From Synanceia verrucosa (taxonomy: Eukaryota; Chordata; Actinopteri; Perciformes; Synanceiidae): a stretch of 64,000 nucleotides of DNA. Below the pieces are notes generated by a model. It was not told the DNA's origin and did no database searches. It saw only the letters and a list, made by a program, of their open reading frames with translations. Location: positions 20,767,622 through 20,831,621 of the forward strand of contig CM056562.1 in the NCBI GenBank assembly GCA_029721515.1, written 5' to 3'. Of this stretch, positions 1 through 12,501 are shown one piece after another (positions within the stretch are counted from its first letter, which is position 1; each line of letters begins with the position of its first letter). The translations under genes and the position numbers were made by a program.

Positions 1-1990
1 TCTTCATGTGGCGACACTGTAATTCCTGAGCAGTGTCGTATCTGTAGCAGGATCATCCAGTCGACCAGCTGAGTCAGTACGCACCTGCAGACATCTTGTG
101 TATTCCCACCTGATATGAAGTCTCAGTCAGAGACTCGCAAGTCTTGTCAGCAATTAACAAAACCACAGAGGTGTTGAGAGCAGACATGCAGATATTTCAT
201 CAATACACTTATGGTCTGTGTGGTTTTTTTTCATGCTAATGCAGGGAGAAACTTTGCTTCTTCAAATCAAAGTTCATCCAAGATACTGGAGCAGACTGGG
301 TAGCAGGTAGCTACAGTATCTGTCAACAGCAGAGCTTTTTTTGGAGGTCGAAATAATTCATGCAGTCTGCTGGAGCACTGTGAAAATGCCAAGTGGGTAA
401 AAGAAGGTAGTTAATATTAATTTTAACTACCGTCTATTAATTATTAACCCTCTATTAATTACCATAATAATATTAATAATACACTCGTACTTGTATCAAA
501 GTGTCAATTATTAAACAAAAAACAAATCAGGAAGTGGTTAAATAAAATAAAATAAAACATATAATAAAAGACATTTGATAAAAATACTATATATACAATC
601 CAAGCTTTTATTCATAAAAATGCCATATCAGAACACATTGATGCACCTTTTAAAATATGTTTCAGAAACTCATATGAAATTATCTTTAAATTGTATTTGT
701 ATTACTGCTCTACACAATAATTTTCCTTTAAAAAGACATCACATTTCTTTTCACTCACTCCTGATCCAGCTCCATGCGTCCAACTGGTGTTTTTCACCCT
801 TGGAAAAGCGAAGACATCTCATTGCAATTTGTCCAATTCAGAGTGGAGCCCTCATGTAATGAGCGTGCAACCACAGCTATGATGATTATAGCGTCGACAG
901 TGGATAGCAGACCACAATCATGACTGGTAAAGAATGGTGGGATGGGTAGGAAGAGGAAGAGAGCAGAGCATGAATGGAAGAGAAATGTGTATTTATTGTT
1001 ATAATCATTTCCATAACAACATGATCATCCAGGATGTTTTAATCACAGAATTACAATAAAGTTTTTTTGAGGTTTTTTTTTTGCTTAAAAGTGGCACAAA
1101 TGCACACCTTGCATATTTGTGATGCTACATGTAGGAATTCCCTTTATGTTGTCAGTTGTATTATAATGTCATATGAATCAATTAGTTTGTCCTTTTATTT
1201 ATTTCGTATAAGCTGTTCACTAACGTCTGTAAATAGGCTGTCATATAAAGCATGAATGTTGTCTCCAATAGACAGAATGCTGCAGGAGAGAACGTAGAAG
1301 AGGAGGCGAAAGACAGGGAATGAGATGAGGATGAGGCAGAGGAGAAGTGGAGCGATGGAGGGATAAAATCAACCTGGACGGAGAAGAGGGAAAAATGGAC
1401 GGAGGCTGAAGACAAACAGCAGAGTGGCTGCACCTCAACACCAACACATCTTACTAAGCAGTGTTTCTGGATACACAAACAAGTCAACAGTTATTTCAGC
1501 TATGTAAGCTATGCTATCTCTCCTCCCTCTCATTCTCTCATTCTCTCTCTCTCTCTGGTATTTCATTCTGACTCTGTGGCTTCAGCACTAGACTCTCATT
1601 CACAACTCCACTGTACTGACACACTGTATGCTTTACAGCAGACAGGGATGAATAATGTTGAATAAATAATGACTTACAGGTCCTTTCTCCTCATGCAGGA
1701 ACACAAATGACATTGGATTTTGTGTTATTTCATTTGTGTATTTTGCTGATATTCTGAAATCCACACTTTTATTTTATCATAATTTGCACCTATCTATCGT
1801 TAGATTTCTTCTTCAGCTATGTCTGAAGGCCTTCCTCAGCAGACTGACTTTGCTCAGTTGTCATAGAGACGGTTCATGACTCATGAAATTCAGAGTTTGG
1901 TCACGCTTTGAATGACAAAGCATTTTTCAGGAACCATAGCATTTGTGTTTGTAACATAAATTGTCACTTTTCAAAATAGATTCATCAGTT
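1..1990. other. Upstream intergenic DNA, no gene seen
   Basis: No exon-like or protein-like frame is visible. The stretch is AT-rich, with a TTAAT-type simple region around 410-560 and a purine-rich tract around 1270-1420 that gives only low-complexity frames. A short (CT)n run lies near 1525-1556. Nothing here is assigned a function. Confidence 0.6.
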
Positions 1991-2005
1991 TAGATTCACT
2001 TTGTT

Positions 2006-2080
2006 GGGTTTAGGCAACAAAACTGCTTGGTTAGGTTTAGGAAAAGATCATAGTTTGAGTTAAAATAAGTCGGTTTGGTG
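2006..2080 (+). repeat. Dispersed repeat with GGTTAGGTTTAGG core
   Basis: The segment carries a GGCAACAAAAC block, then TTGGTTAGGTTTAGG, then GTTTGAGTTAAAATAAG. Diverged versions of the same order of blocks occur at 23671-23765 and 60563-60640, and in reverse at 14435-14489. Four related copies in one window mark it as an interspersed repeat. Its class is not recognised; I recall similar units as common in fish genomes. Confidence 0.55.
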
Positions 2081-2675
2081 CATACATAAATATCAATATA
2101 TAAATATAACAAATCCACAGTGAAACAAGTTACCGTTCGCTCATTTCATCCAGACGAACGGCATCTGTTCATGACGAGACGCACATTTGGTAGCTTGGGA
2201 TAACGCTACAGCCTATAGTAGGTGATGTTACGCCATCAAGACAATACTAGACGATTGAAATATACTACAGTCTACAAATAATAATAGTCAGTCACCAGGA
2301 AAAAAATGATGGTGTTTCTGTTTCTGTTACTGTTTCTGAAACAAATGTTTCATAAATATGTTTCATGTCAGCCTCGTCTGCAGAAACACACAATGACACG
2401 TGGTCTAGATAATGGGACCCCAAAGGTCAGCAAAAAGATCTAGGTTTGTGTTAAAATAATAACGTAGCTACGGCAAATAAATAGCTATTTTCCCCACAGC
2501 AGCAGCTGAAGTGTGTGTTAGCAGTGGTGCAGTGACTCCTCTCATTAGCATACAGCTTCGGCGATAGATGGATTGTTCTTCTGTTGGTCACATCCTACAG
2601 GTGATTGATCTGTTAACAACTATTTCCCTTACAGACCTTTGATTGAGTGCTGCCTGTTTTTGCCTGAAAGGACCA

Positions 2676-2687
2676 GTGTGTGTGTGT

Positions 2688-2724
<37 letters not shown>
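2676..2724. repeat. (GT)n microsatellite
   Basis: A run of about 24 GT units with one A interruption near 2692. The reading frame through it codes only Cys/Val repeats and is not a gene. Confidence 0.95.
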
Positions 2725-2725
<1 letters not shown>

Positions 2726-4100
2726 CGCTGGAGGCCGGCTCACAGCAGCCTCAGCTGGGTGTCTTTCAGCTCTCTATTTATGAGCTCTTCTTTACATATT
2801 CATTCTGCTGCTGTTAAACAAAGGCCACAGATTGCTGCTCTCCCTCTGTGACTGTGTGTCAGTGTGTGTGTGTTGATGACAGAAAAGAATGAGGGGAAAG
2901 AGAAACAGGAGACCATATTGCTCGAATTTTACTTCATTCATCACGCAGTCGTTGGTTTGCTCCTGATGTTTTTGGATTCATGTTGCTTGCACCATATCTT
3001 TGATATCAGATTGTTTTTTGCTATTTCCTCCAGTATGGAAAAACATCCAGCATGTAGTGAATGATGACTTTTTAAAGGTGGTTTGTCAGCTTGTTAGATG
3101 GAATACTGGAGGTTTTGTCACATGAATCTGTCAAGAGTTTTATTTGGCAAGGTCAATAAAAACCCAATAGCCTTACATATGGCAAACTGATTTATGCACA
3201 CATTGATGTGGAGCATGTTTGCTCTGCAAGAGCAGTGTGTGTTAATATATACGCTCAACATGCAAACTTCCATCCCTGTGGATGTAAAACACTTCACGTG
3301 TTCCTCAAGGGGACAATCCAGTCCAGAATTTCCATCCAAAATTTTACCAAATAGCACAATAAAACACGTCTGAATGATTGTTTCCGTCCACTACTTCTGT
3401 GTGAATATTAGTTTAATATACACAAACAGCTGGTGGAGATAATACTCCAGTTGGTGCCATTAAACCAGTGCAGAAGAAAGTTATGACACAGATGGATGCT
3501 CAAAAACATGATAGAAATATGACATTTGTGTTTGTTTTGTGCATTAATGTGATCTTAATCTATTCAGTGGAAACTTCATTTTGTAAAACTATGATGTTTT
3601 ATTTTATCAATACACCAATATCTCTGCCTGAGCCGAGATTTGATTTTATATTTCTACTACTATAGTTTGTTTTTAATTTCCAAAATGTGCACAAAATCAC
3701 CTAAATGCAACACAGAACCTGCAGCTTATGCTTGCAAATTTCATATAACACGTTCTTTGAAGATAAGCATTTTTTTATTATTATTATTTTCTCCTGTTCA
3801 TATTCATTTGAAGATGCTCATGCTGCTAACAGCTCTGGTACATCTGATGTCACCTCTGATGTGATGATGTTTTATCAGTTATAAAAGGCATAAAAGTGGG
3901 AATGTTTTTAGTACGCAATATCCTCAGAGTTGACTCATTCCCTCCTTAGTGTTCATGCTTGGTGTCTCAGGAGTCGCTCATCAGATATTGTTTCACGCCA
4001 TCACTCGATTGTTAAGGCAGACCCAGAGGGAGGCCGTTTCTGCCGATATCAGTAAGAACTGCCCGAATCATAGTTATGCATCATCATCCAATCCAGATGC

Positions 4101-4138
4101 AGAGAAAGAGAGAGAGAGAGAGAGAGGGGAGAGAGAGC
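4101..4138. repeat. (GA)n purine tract
   Basis: Nearly pure AG repeat on the + strand. Confidence 0.9.
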
Positions 4139-4308
4139 TGACAGCTGTGTGGATAACAGGGCCTTGTTGCCATGGTGAGGGGATTTGATTGGCGGCTGGG
4201 GGGGGTTGATTGATAAGGACCCCCCTGCTATTCCAGTGACAGCTCCTGTCAGAGAGCCAGCTCGTCTCACATCAGATGTATCAACTGGTACAGCCCAATC
4301 CCACCCCC

Positions 4309-4309
<1 letters not shown>

Positions 4310-4361
<52 letters not shown>
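4310..4361. repeat. (CA)n microsatellite
   Basis: About 26 uninterrupted CA units. Confidence 0.95.
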
Positions 4362-4363
<2 letters not shown>

Positions 4364-5237
4364 AGAGAGCAGCCAAAACATTTAGTGAACCAACCCCTAA
4401 CCGATCCATTTACCTCCGCTTCAGTCTGTCTCAGTGTTTTCTAAAAGGGGATGACACCAGTGTAACTGTGACTGGTGCGACTGTATTACGTTATTAAAAT
4501 GCAGTAAGTAAAAGTAAAAGTAAAAGTGCAGTAACTTTAAACGTCTGCAATGTAGATTTTTTAGATCAGGGGTTGTCTCTGTTAACAGTGGATGATGATG
4601 CTGACTGACATAAAAGACAAAAAAAGTTAATTTTCCCCCAAACATCCAGCACACCACTCTCGTCCATGCACCAGCCTAGAGGTCAGACAGGCCAGGTGTC
4701 AGACTGAGCTCCTTGTTAACCCTGGCAGCTATTTCCGTCTGCTGATAGGGACAAACACAGGCAGAGGGTCGGACAACGTGTTCTGGGAAGGTGAAGAGAG
4801 TTCACTGTCTAAATTAGAACAAAAAGTCTGTCTGGAGTCAGATTCAGTCCCTCAAATGTCATCATTTTCTAATTACTAACTAATTTCTTTATAGACCCAA
4901 TATTGAATTCGGATGATCATGATCAATTAGTATTACAATTTAGATGGCTTTTGCATTACCTTTGAATTTTTGCACATGTGCATGTAAATAACTGTCAATA
5001 ACTGCCAAATTTGAAATTTTACGCCCTTATTTATTGCGGTGTATATGTACAAATTGTATTCATACCGCGTTACCATAGAATATCCAGTTTTTATCTCACG
5101 ATGACCCTTCTATTCTATTTTATTCTATTTTTTGTTTTGTTTTCATTTTTTCTGTCTATTTCATTGTTCTGGATGCAAAGAGCCACTAAACTGCCTTTCA
5201 TTGTTAAACAACAATGACAATAAACGTCAAAATATAT

Positions 5238-5293
5238 ATTTTATTCTATTCTATTCTTGAATTGCCCTCAGGATTAATAAATTATCTATCTGT
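5238..5293 (+). mobile_element. 3' tail of an L2-like LINE
   Basis: TATTC-type repeats are followed by TTGAATTGCCCTCAGGATTA, then ATAAATTATCTATCTGT. A tail that ends in a GGATTAATAAA-like block followed by short TATC repeats is typical of L2-clade LINE 3' ends in fish, from memory. No reverse-transcriptase sequence is attached, so this would be a 5'-truncated copy. An ATGACAATAAA block at 5213-5223 may belong to a second LINE tail just upstream. Confidence 0.55.
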
Positions 5294-5739
5294 TCTCACG
5301 CCTCTTGTAGACCCACGTCATTTGACAGTCATAGCAAGTGCTGTAGTGTTAAAGCACATGAGAGTCCACTTGGTGAATAGGTCAAACAAAGCACTTTCAA
5401 CCAGGAGTCAGAGAAGTTAACATCGACCACAGCCGTTTCCTAAACCTAACTTCCTTTAAAAACAAGAGTCAGGCTGACACGGAGACACAACCAACCACTT
5501 ACTGATATTGACATGTATGGGCAACAATTATCCAAATTAACTTAAAACAAAAAGGAAAACGACTCTAGTTGTCATGCACAGATGTTGTAGGAAGGTTTTG
5601 TTGGGATGTAGAACAAATGTTACCCTTCAACAAAATCTGTTGACTATCAACACTACCTTTATACCAAACACAGGTTGTCACACCTTTAAAATTTGAAATA
5701 TCTGTATGACCCTTTTAAAGCCATGTAGTTTAGACGTCC

Positions 5740-6110
5740 ATTCGGTTAAAGTTCTCCCACATTGAAAAGAAGAGAAAGATGAGAAGGTGTGTGCAGAGGA
5801 GTGAATGTGCTGTCAGTCCATCTCGCTGGACAGTGAAGGTCTCTGCTCTGGAGGTCCTCGGGGTTATCAGCCCTTCTCAGATATGAGCGACCTCCTCTTT
5901 CGCCACCCAGGGGTGATAGGCCCGCTGACAGGGCGGAGCGGAGATAATGCATCCGATTGACAGCCTCGTCTTCCCACGTTTAACTGTAGCCCTCCCACAC
6001 CCTTCAGGCGTCCCAGTCCCACCACAGAGCATTCCACAGTGGTTCCAGTGCCTAAATAGGGACGGGTGACCAAAGAGGGCATCAAAGGCGAGAGGAAAAC
6101 CATGGCTGTA
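5740..6110. promoter_or_regulatory. Candidate enhancer upstream of fgf8a
   Basis: This is a repeat-free, more GC-balanced island in AT-rich DNA about 12 kb before the fgf8a start. It contains CGATTGACAG at 5954-5963, one base from the PBX/MEIS-PREP composite consensus TGATTGACAG, and AGATAA GATA-type sites. No reading frame looks coding. Calling it an enhancer is inference; conservation was not measured. Confidence 0.3.
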
Positions 6111-7130
6111 GTATATATTCTGATGGGTTTAGCACCTCAGTTTCCTGTGGGTCACACCACGATGCAGGGGTCAAAGGTCAAGGTTGTGCCGGATGTAGCC
6201 ACAGGACACATCATCACCATTATTCCACCACCTTTTTTCCTTCCTCTTTAGTCTGTATTTTGTTTTACCCTGCAGATAAAGAGGAACAAAACAAGAACTG
6301 AACACAGCATACCTCATCAGGATTGTTTTTTCCTAGCAGAGCCATCCCAGTACATTGTCATTACTACTGACTGCAATGCAAACACATCCCTGTTATATGC
6401 TATGCTCAGAGATCCACATTACAGCTTGTGTAGCCGATGGTTACGTTGCGCCTACTTAATAAAATAACTGCAAAAACATTGTTTCTCCCACTCTGTCAAC
6501 AGCAGTGTGACAAAATGTGCACATTTCCTTGCTGTGGGAATGGTAAAAAACTGTTATTTTTTTCGAACATATTTTATACTTTTTTTATACACTCTTCGTT
6601 CTGACCTTTCAAAATAAAAGCCCATGTACACTGAATCAAAATAGCTCAATACATAGTTGTGGGCCTGTAGAATAATGGCTTGTCAGAGCTTACCATATAT
6701 CTCATCCCTGGCTCTCTGAAGCTCTTCCTCTGTGTGTTTATAAAATGTACCCAAATTAATGAATATATAGGATCCCACTCCTTCTGTTTACTGCCAGTTA
6801 AACATGCAATGCATCATGGGAATGATAAAGGCTATGCGCTTTTATGTGTATATAGATAGACATAACACATGTGAAGATGCATTTTAATTTTTTAGGTATG
6901 AGCTGACAGGTCTGAACCGTCCGCTTGCAGTGCACAGTAGCTATAGTGTCATTAGCCTATAGCTTATAGTTCCATATATGACAGTGAGAAAAACATGTAG
7001 CATTAAAGCAAGTCTTGGATTGAGTTTATTGTACAGATTTAGCTGCATGTGCATATTAGTCCTGTGATATTTGAAGACAATTATAAAATGACAGATAACC
7101 AATACATGCAGCAATAACAATTAACATTGA
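6111..7130. other. Intergenic DNA, no gene seen
   Basis: AT-rich sequence without an exon-like frame, recognisable repeat terminus or long simple repeat. Confidence 0.5.
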
Positions 7131-7272
7131 ACTGTGCAGAGTGAGGTTTCCTCCAGGGACAGTCTGAACTTTGAATTTCACACCCTCAAAAAGTCCTGTG
7201 GCTGCAGCATTTTAAAATCCATTGCATCACACCTTGTCACCCCTTCACTCGAATCATTTTTACACACACACT

Positions 7273-7494
7273 CTATCCAGTGCGGCGGCAGTCTTTCAGT
7301 CTCTCTGTCATCAGCAGGCAGCCCGTCAGCGTGTCGTATGTCTGCAGGTTCACCTGGAGTGCCACGCTGAAGCCGCCTGCTAAGCCCCCGGCCCGGGCCG
7401 TCACGAGCCCACTCCCTGCAGCTCCAGCCCCTGCAGGTACTGTGCAGCTCTGCGCTCCAGCTCTAACCCCCAGAGCAGCATATGGTAAAGCCAT
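7273..7494 (-). CDS. Unassigned coding-like frame, possible small protein or exon
   Basis: Reading the minus strand from the ATG at 7494 gives 73 codons to a TAG at 7273. The frame stays open upstream to about 7620 but without another ATG, through lysine-rich low complexity. The last 25 codons use mostly G/C-ending codons (AAC CTG CAG ACA TAC GAC ACG CTG), as real fish genes do, and the part before holds a hydrophobic, Ala/Gly-rich stretch. I do not recognise the family. It sits in a local GC-rich island about 10 kb upstream of fgf8a and points the opposite way. It could be a real small gene, a terminal exon of a minus-strand gene, a pseudogene, or chance. A competing + strand frame (7280-7717) has less coding-like composition. 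Confidence 0.25.
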   Translation of the reverse strand: MALPYAALGVRAGAQSCTVPAGAGAAGSGLVTARAGGLAGGFSVALQVNLQTYDTLTGCLLMTERLKDCRRTG

Positions 7495-7759
7495 CAAGGC
7501 CAGCGTCCCTTTGAAGAGGGGGACCGAAAGAAACACAACAGCTCTGAACACGATGCCGCATCTCCCTTTTCCACCAGTCCGTTTTTTTTCTTTTTTCCTT
7601 CTTCGAAGAAATTCCTGCAAGACCCTGTATTACTCTCTGCTTTTTCAATTTATTTCTCCTCTTGCTCGCAGCCTGATCTCGCCCTCCCTCTCTCCCTCTC
7701 TCACTCATTCCACTTAACCCTAACCTGCCTCTTGATTCTGCCCTCACTTTCCATCTCAC

Positions 7760-8950
7760 TACCTTTCTGTATTAACACCGAAAGATTTTTCTCACTGGTG
7801 CCACATTATTAACTGTTTTCTGATCTGTGTACACAGCGTAAAAGTCTGCACCAAGTCTTATTTTGTCACCATGTGTGCTTTAAAGTCACTTAACAGCATT
7901 GCTGTGGATTACTTCACTATTTTCTTGTTCCTACTGGAACTGGACTAAAGTGGCCAAAAGTCAAGCTGCCAGAACTGCAGTCCTTCCCAAATACAAACTC
8001 AGTTCAAGAGATTATTGTTTTGTCATTAAACATTTTGGCTTGTATTTCTGAACGGCGTGTATGTGTGTGGTACGTCTGTCAGAGATGTCACACATGCTGC
8101 TCCATTCAGCATCAGGCCCATTTGGTGGTCGTCCTCTCAGGAATGTGAAGACTGCAGTCACCTGATGTTGTCCTGTGTGCTTGCTAATGTCATTGTCATG
8201 GCACGCCACTGTATTCAGTTACGCTTTTATAAATGTCACTAAATAAGTGACAAAAGATGCTCATTTTTAATGTGTTGCTATTTGCACATTTTTATACAAA
8301 GAAATAGTCAGTCGATATTCATTAAAAATGGTACAGATTCTGATATGAAATGTTGTTTTTGATGCAAAATATCTGTATAGATAATTATGGCCTTTCTGTG
8401 TGACTGTTCTTTGGTAACACCACTTACACGGTGGTCTCATTTTAAACAACCAACTTCTGTTGGAAGTTTATTTTGAAGACGCGCATGTAATGACCTGACA
8501 CATCTAAAACTGATTCAAGAGGGGAACCTGGAGCATCATAGTTTGAAGCGTAGAGCCACTCACTGCGTGCACATGGACGAGCTTAATCGTGTATTAAAGG
8601 CATTAAAAATATGTCAAATTCATGTGCACAGGCTAAGGATCGCATCGGGACTGGATTCACGAATATGATAGAAAACCCTGGCTAAAGACATTGTTATTCT
8701 GCTTTGTGCCTCTTGTGTACGGTAGTGTATCGTATTTGTGTCCTGCGCATGCTCAAGAATTTCCACCGGGGATTTCACCTGGAAGTGGAAGGAAGCGCGA
8801 ATGCCATCAGAAATAGTAATGTTGTTGCCAGAAAAATCAAACAATACCATGGCTTCGGATGAGGAGACGGAGTTCATGCCACCAGATAGTTTATTGTTTT
8901 CGTCAAGTAGCCGTCAAGCGGAATGGTTCTAACACCACTTGTTGAAAGGG
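7760..8950. other. Intergenic DNA, no gene seen
   Basis: No recognisable gene. The 8430-9000 part has open frames on both strands without family resemblance and may be an old DNA-transposon relic, because it ends in the CAGCGCCACCTA motif discussed under 8954. Confidence 0.35.
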
Positions 8951-8953
8951 CTA

Positions 8954-8968
8954 CAGCGCCACCTAGCG
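8954..8968 (-). promoter_or_regulatory. CTCF-like motif
   Basis: On the minus strand the bases read CGCTAGGTGGCGCTG, which fits the core of the vertebrate CTCF consensus (SYAGRKGGCGC). The same CAGCGCCACCTA string recurs at 26823-26834, so it may have been carried by a repeat. Binding is not shown. Confidence 0.35.
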
Positions 8969-8999
8969 TAGCGGAGTCAGCCAGGTCGCTGACCATTAT

Positions 9000-10866
9000 C
9001 TGAATTAAAGGAACCCCATGTGTACTTGGATTTTGGGACAAACCATCTGCCGAGTTGCAACATTGAATTTGGCAAAATCCAGTACAATCCTACCATGTGA
9101 CCGCAGTGATTGGCCGGGCGTCTGTGTTTGACGAGTAGGGAGAGAAAATGCGTTGGTCAAAAGCTCAGCACTTAAACTTCATGTACTGTGATGCAGCTGC
9201 ACATTAACTTTTGCTCGTCCTTAACTTCTTCACTGGGGCTCAGCAGGTTAGTTGCGTGGCAGTTATTTAGTTTTCCCCTTGTTTTAATCCAGGCAGTTAT
9301 TTTTGGACCCAGGGGGAGTTATTATAAACTGATATATCATGTTTAACTTCCTCATTGAGCAGTGGGAGAAACATTTCAATGTTCAACAGCTCTCTTTAGG
9401 GATGAATGGGCTGCTATGTTTGGATTGTATGAAACATCCACTGGATTAATGTCCTCTCTCACTCTTTTCTCCAGAGAACACTGGGACTCCAACCCCCACC
9501 TCTTTTACGTGAAGCCTCTGTTATTTTATGTTGCAGGCCAATATGAACGAACAGGAAATGGAACTCAGCCAGGTTGACCATCCTACGTCACGCCACAGAC
9601 GGAGGACTCCTGAGTGTAACCGATGAAGATGTAGGAGGCTCATCAACACTGACGTTGTATTGTTTGTGTGTGATGTCACTCCAATCTGATTTCATATACA
9701 GAGGTGTTTAGTTTCAGCTGTAGCCTAATAATCAGTCCTGCTCACACAAAGACTCAATCATAAAATAGCTCAATCTTTGCACACATGAGTAGAGCTATGG
9801 CAATGGAAATTTAGGACCAGTTGGGATTCAAATCAATTGGATAGACCCCATTACTCTCTCTCTCTCACACACACACACAGACACACTCCTCACACAATGC
9901 GTCCATCAGTGTGAACCGAGCAACTTCCGCCTTAAACCCACGCTGCTCTACTCACCAACTGTGGGAACAATTTCCCACGCCGGTTTAGACTCGTCTACCT
10001 CACTGCCTCGCCCACGCTTGCATGTGTGTGTGTGCTCGTCATACTATAAATGCGTTAGTGTTTTTGTTCTATATTTCAATATGTGTGTTTTAAATGAATA
10101 TTGAATATCTGTGTGCACATATTTCTGTGTTATTATGTCCAACATGTTTGAAAATTGTGTATTTGCATCCCTGTGTACATTTAGCAGTGTAACGGTATTT
10201 ATTTATGCATGTATTATGCAGTAGTTTAGATGTGTCTTTTGTGCTCTTGAGCCTGTGTGTGACCGTGCATTTTTATGTCTTTGATTATGAACGTTCAATG
10301 GTTCCCACACATGTGCTTGTGTATGTGGTATACATGGATGTAAGTGTGTGTGTGTGCCCACAGTCTGGCCACTGCAGCGCTCTCAGACGTTCACTCAGCT
10401 CAGCTAATTCTCAGCAGCGGCAGGTTGCCAGGTATTTTTACTGCCTCACCTCTGTGTGTGTGTGATGTGAAAAGCAATCTAGTGAGTCCAGAGGACTGAA
10501 GTGAAGGAAGTGAAACACGGCAAAGCCTGAAGCAGATCCAAAGCCTTTCCACTCAGTCTGTCCCTCTTAACTTTGAAAATCTGCTCTCTCTCCATGTCAC
10601 AGTCAGGATAGTCAAAAGTCTCTCTCTGAAGTGTTTTCTAAGGAGAGCTTGAAGTGCTGTAGCTCTAATAGGTATCACATACTGTATTGGTCCTGTGCAC
10701 ATACAGTATGTCCTAAAATGCAGACATCCCTGCACTGCCCTTTGTCCATCAGTATCTTCTATCTCACACATTTTATTCAGCTAAAACAGGAATCCAAACA
10801 TGTTGTCAAGCACTTGGATTTGTGTAAAACTGAAGAGTGCAGAGAAGAGGAAGAGTCTGTAAATCA
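9000..10866. other. Intergenic DNA, no gene seen
   Basis: The sequence holds short CT/CA runs near 9857-9890 and several short GT runs between 10020 and 10470. A 28-codon frame opens just after a splice-acceptor-like TTGCAG near 9535 but has no support. No gene is called. Confidence 0.5.
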
Positions 10867-10923
10867 GCCCATCTAGTATATTTGTGCAGCCTCGAATTCC
10901 TGCACAAATATACTTGCCCATCT
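10867..10923. repeat. Perfect 15-bp hairpin flanked by 8-bp direct repeat
   Basis: AGTATATTTGTGCAG at 10875-10889 is the exact reverse complement of 10900-10914, with a 10-nt loop between them. The bases GCCCATCT occur on both sides, at 10867-10874 and 10916-10923, like a target-site duplication around a small palindromic insertion. Confidence 0.85.
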
Positions 10924-11404
10924 GGTCCATTGACAAAGAGCTGCAGCCTAACGCTGCAAAGGAAGAACCTTTTCCTACTATGCCCCCTTTGGATATCAGA
11001 CATGCTGAGGTCTTTAAATACATTTTGCCTTAATTTTCTATTAATTGCTAATGGCAGGTTGGGTTGGTTATTATCGACGAGCCATCAGCGTTCCTGGACC
11101 TCGTTCCACATTTTTGGATCAGCATCCTCCAGGAGATTTGGCCTCTACATCCAACTCATGTCAACTCTCAGTCCTATTAGACATTTACATCAGCTCTCTA
11201 CGCCATATTAAAGGAATATTACTGCATGTAGCTGCTTGTCTGCTTTGGCCTAGAGACATGGAGGTCATCTGCTCCTCTGTGTGCTCTCAGAGCAACAAGT
11301 CATGAAACACATGTGAGGGTCTCTGTAGAGACTCTTGACCTCTGCAACAACATGATCCTGTGCCACCAGGTCAGAGTCACAGTCCAGCTCTGGCTCTGTT
11401 AAAA

Positions 11405-11463
<59 letters not shown>

Positions 11464-12038
11464 AAAGGACAGCGTCCATTTGAGGCCAGTGTGCAGATCT
11501 GGGTGTGTAATTAGATGAGTGTGTGTGTCAGAGTCACTATGGTGGTCCTGAACCCTCCTGCAAGGATCTAGAAGATGACACCCACAGACTGGAAGAGCAT
11601 CACAAACACTCCAACATGCATTTTTTCCATTAACAAGTTGCCAGTAACATTATTACTGTAGCATAAGAGTTTGTTTGACGGTAGCACTCTGCAGTGTCCT
11701 GACAGAAATATTTAAAATGTCTTGTTTCTTCATTTTTTTTCCCACTACATTTAATCTGGTCTGCCCTGTCCTCCTCTGCATTTATTATGGCAAAATTTCA
11801 CACCAAAACTCATCAGTTTGTCAACAACATGCATGCAAACTGTCCTGACAAAGTTGAACTTTGATGGAACATAACAGTCCTAAATTCCGCTTTTCTCCAG
11901 AACCCGAACAACCTTGTGGTTCTTCCTTGGATTGAACCGTATCATACAAATGGACATATTTTGAATTAATGCCAAAAAGTAGTGTAGTAGTAGTTGGTAC
12001 AGCCTATCCTGATCCTGTTGTGTCTGAGAAATCATCTG
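10924..12038. other. Intergenic DNA, no gene seen
   Basis: Apart from the long GT array at 11409-11462 there is no recognisable feature. Confidence 0.5.
11409..11462. repeat. (GT)n microsatellite
   Basis: Twenty-seven uninterrupted GT units. Confidence 0.95.
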
Positions 12039-12501
12039 TTAACTCACTGAGTGCCAGCCGTTTTATAAAACAGAAAGTGCCTTGTGTCAGCGTTTTTGCC
12101 CATTTTGAGTCACATTTCAAGAACCTCTGAATATTTTGTACTATGTCTCTGAAAACACTGAATAGCTCAAATGTTTGTTTTTACCTTGTTCCATTCTTGT
12201 TTTAACAGAGGTAGAGTAGATGCCACTCCCACCCTAAAAGCCACTTTTTGTCCAGAATCCGTCCGTTTTGCTCTCTAATCGTGATCGTCTCCACTTCCTG
12301 CTTTGATCTCCTTTAGCGTATACCGTCTCTTTATGTTCGGACAACAAATCTCAGAAGCCCCAAAATTGCTCACAGGCTGCAGGAGACCGCGATCAGTGAC
12401 CTGCTGCTGAAGAAACACGTTGATGTATTGTTGTGTCAGTGGCACTCAAGCGTTGGACTTTAAATGCCATCGAAATACGTCAATGGCAATCAAAGAGTTA
12501 A
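12039..12501 (+). mobile_element. TTAA-flanked MITE, copy 1
   Basis: A 463-bp non-autonomous DNA element begins TTAACTCACTGAGTGCCAG and ends CAATCAAAGAGTTAA. It belongs to a family with copies at 13654, 52271 and 60103. Both ends share the inverted pattern CTCNNTNAGTGCCA, and each copy is bounded by TTAA, the target-site duplication of piggyBac-type transposases. No open frame of transposase length is present. Assignment to piggyBac is inference from the TTAA. Confidence 0.7.

Larger units (their letters stand above)
2725..5237. other. Intergenic DNA, no gene seen
   Basis: Besides the two simple repeats listed separately (4101-4138 and 4310-4361) I see no exon, RNA gene or transposon terminus. 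A G-run near 4198-4206 and a C-run near 4221-4226 could pair as a short stem. Confidence 0.5.

Noticed and set aside
7280..7717. Long + strand open frame (145 codons)
   Set aside because: Overlaps the minus-strand frame with better codon bias and runs into CT-rich low complexity. Treated as a shadow.
8849..8932. Short frame MASDEETEFMPPDSLLFSSS with ATG in good context
   Set aside because: Only 27 codons, no family match and no clear partner exon; possible transposon relic.
9543..9629. 28-codon frame after a TTGCAG acceptor-like site
   Set aside because: Too short and without any other supporting exon.
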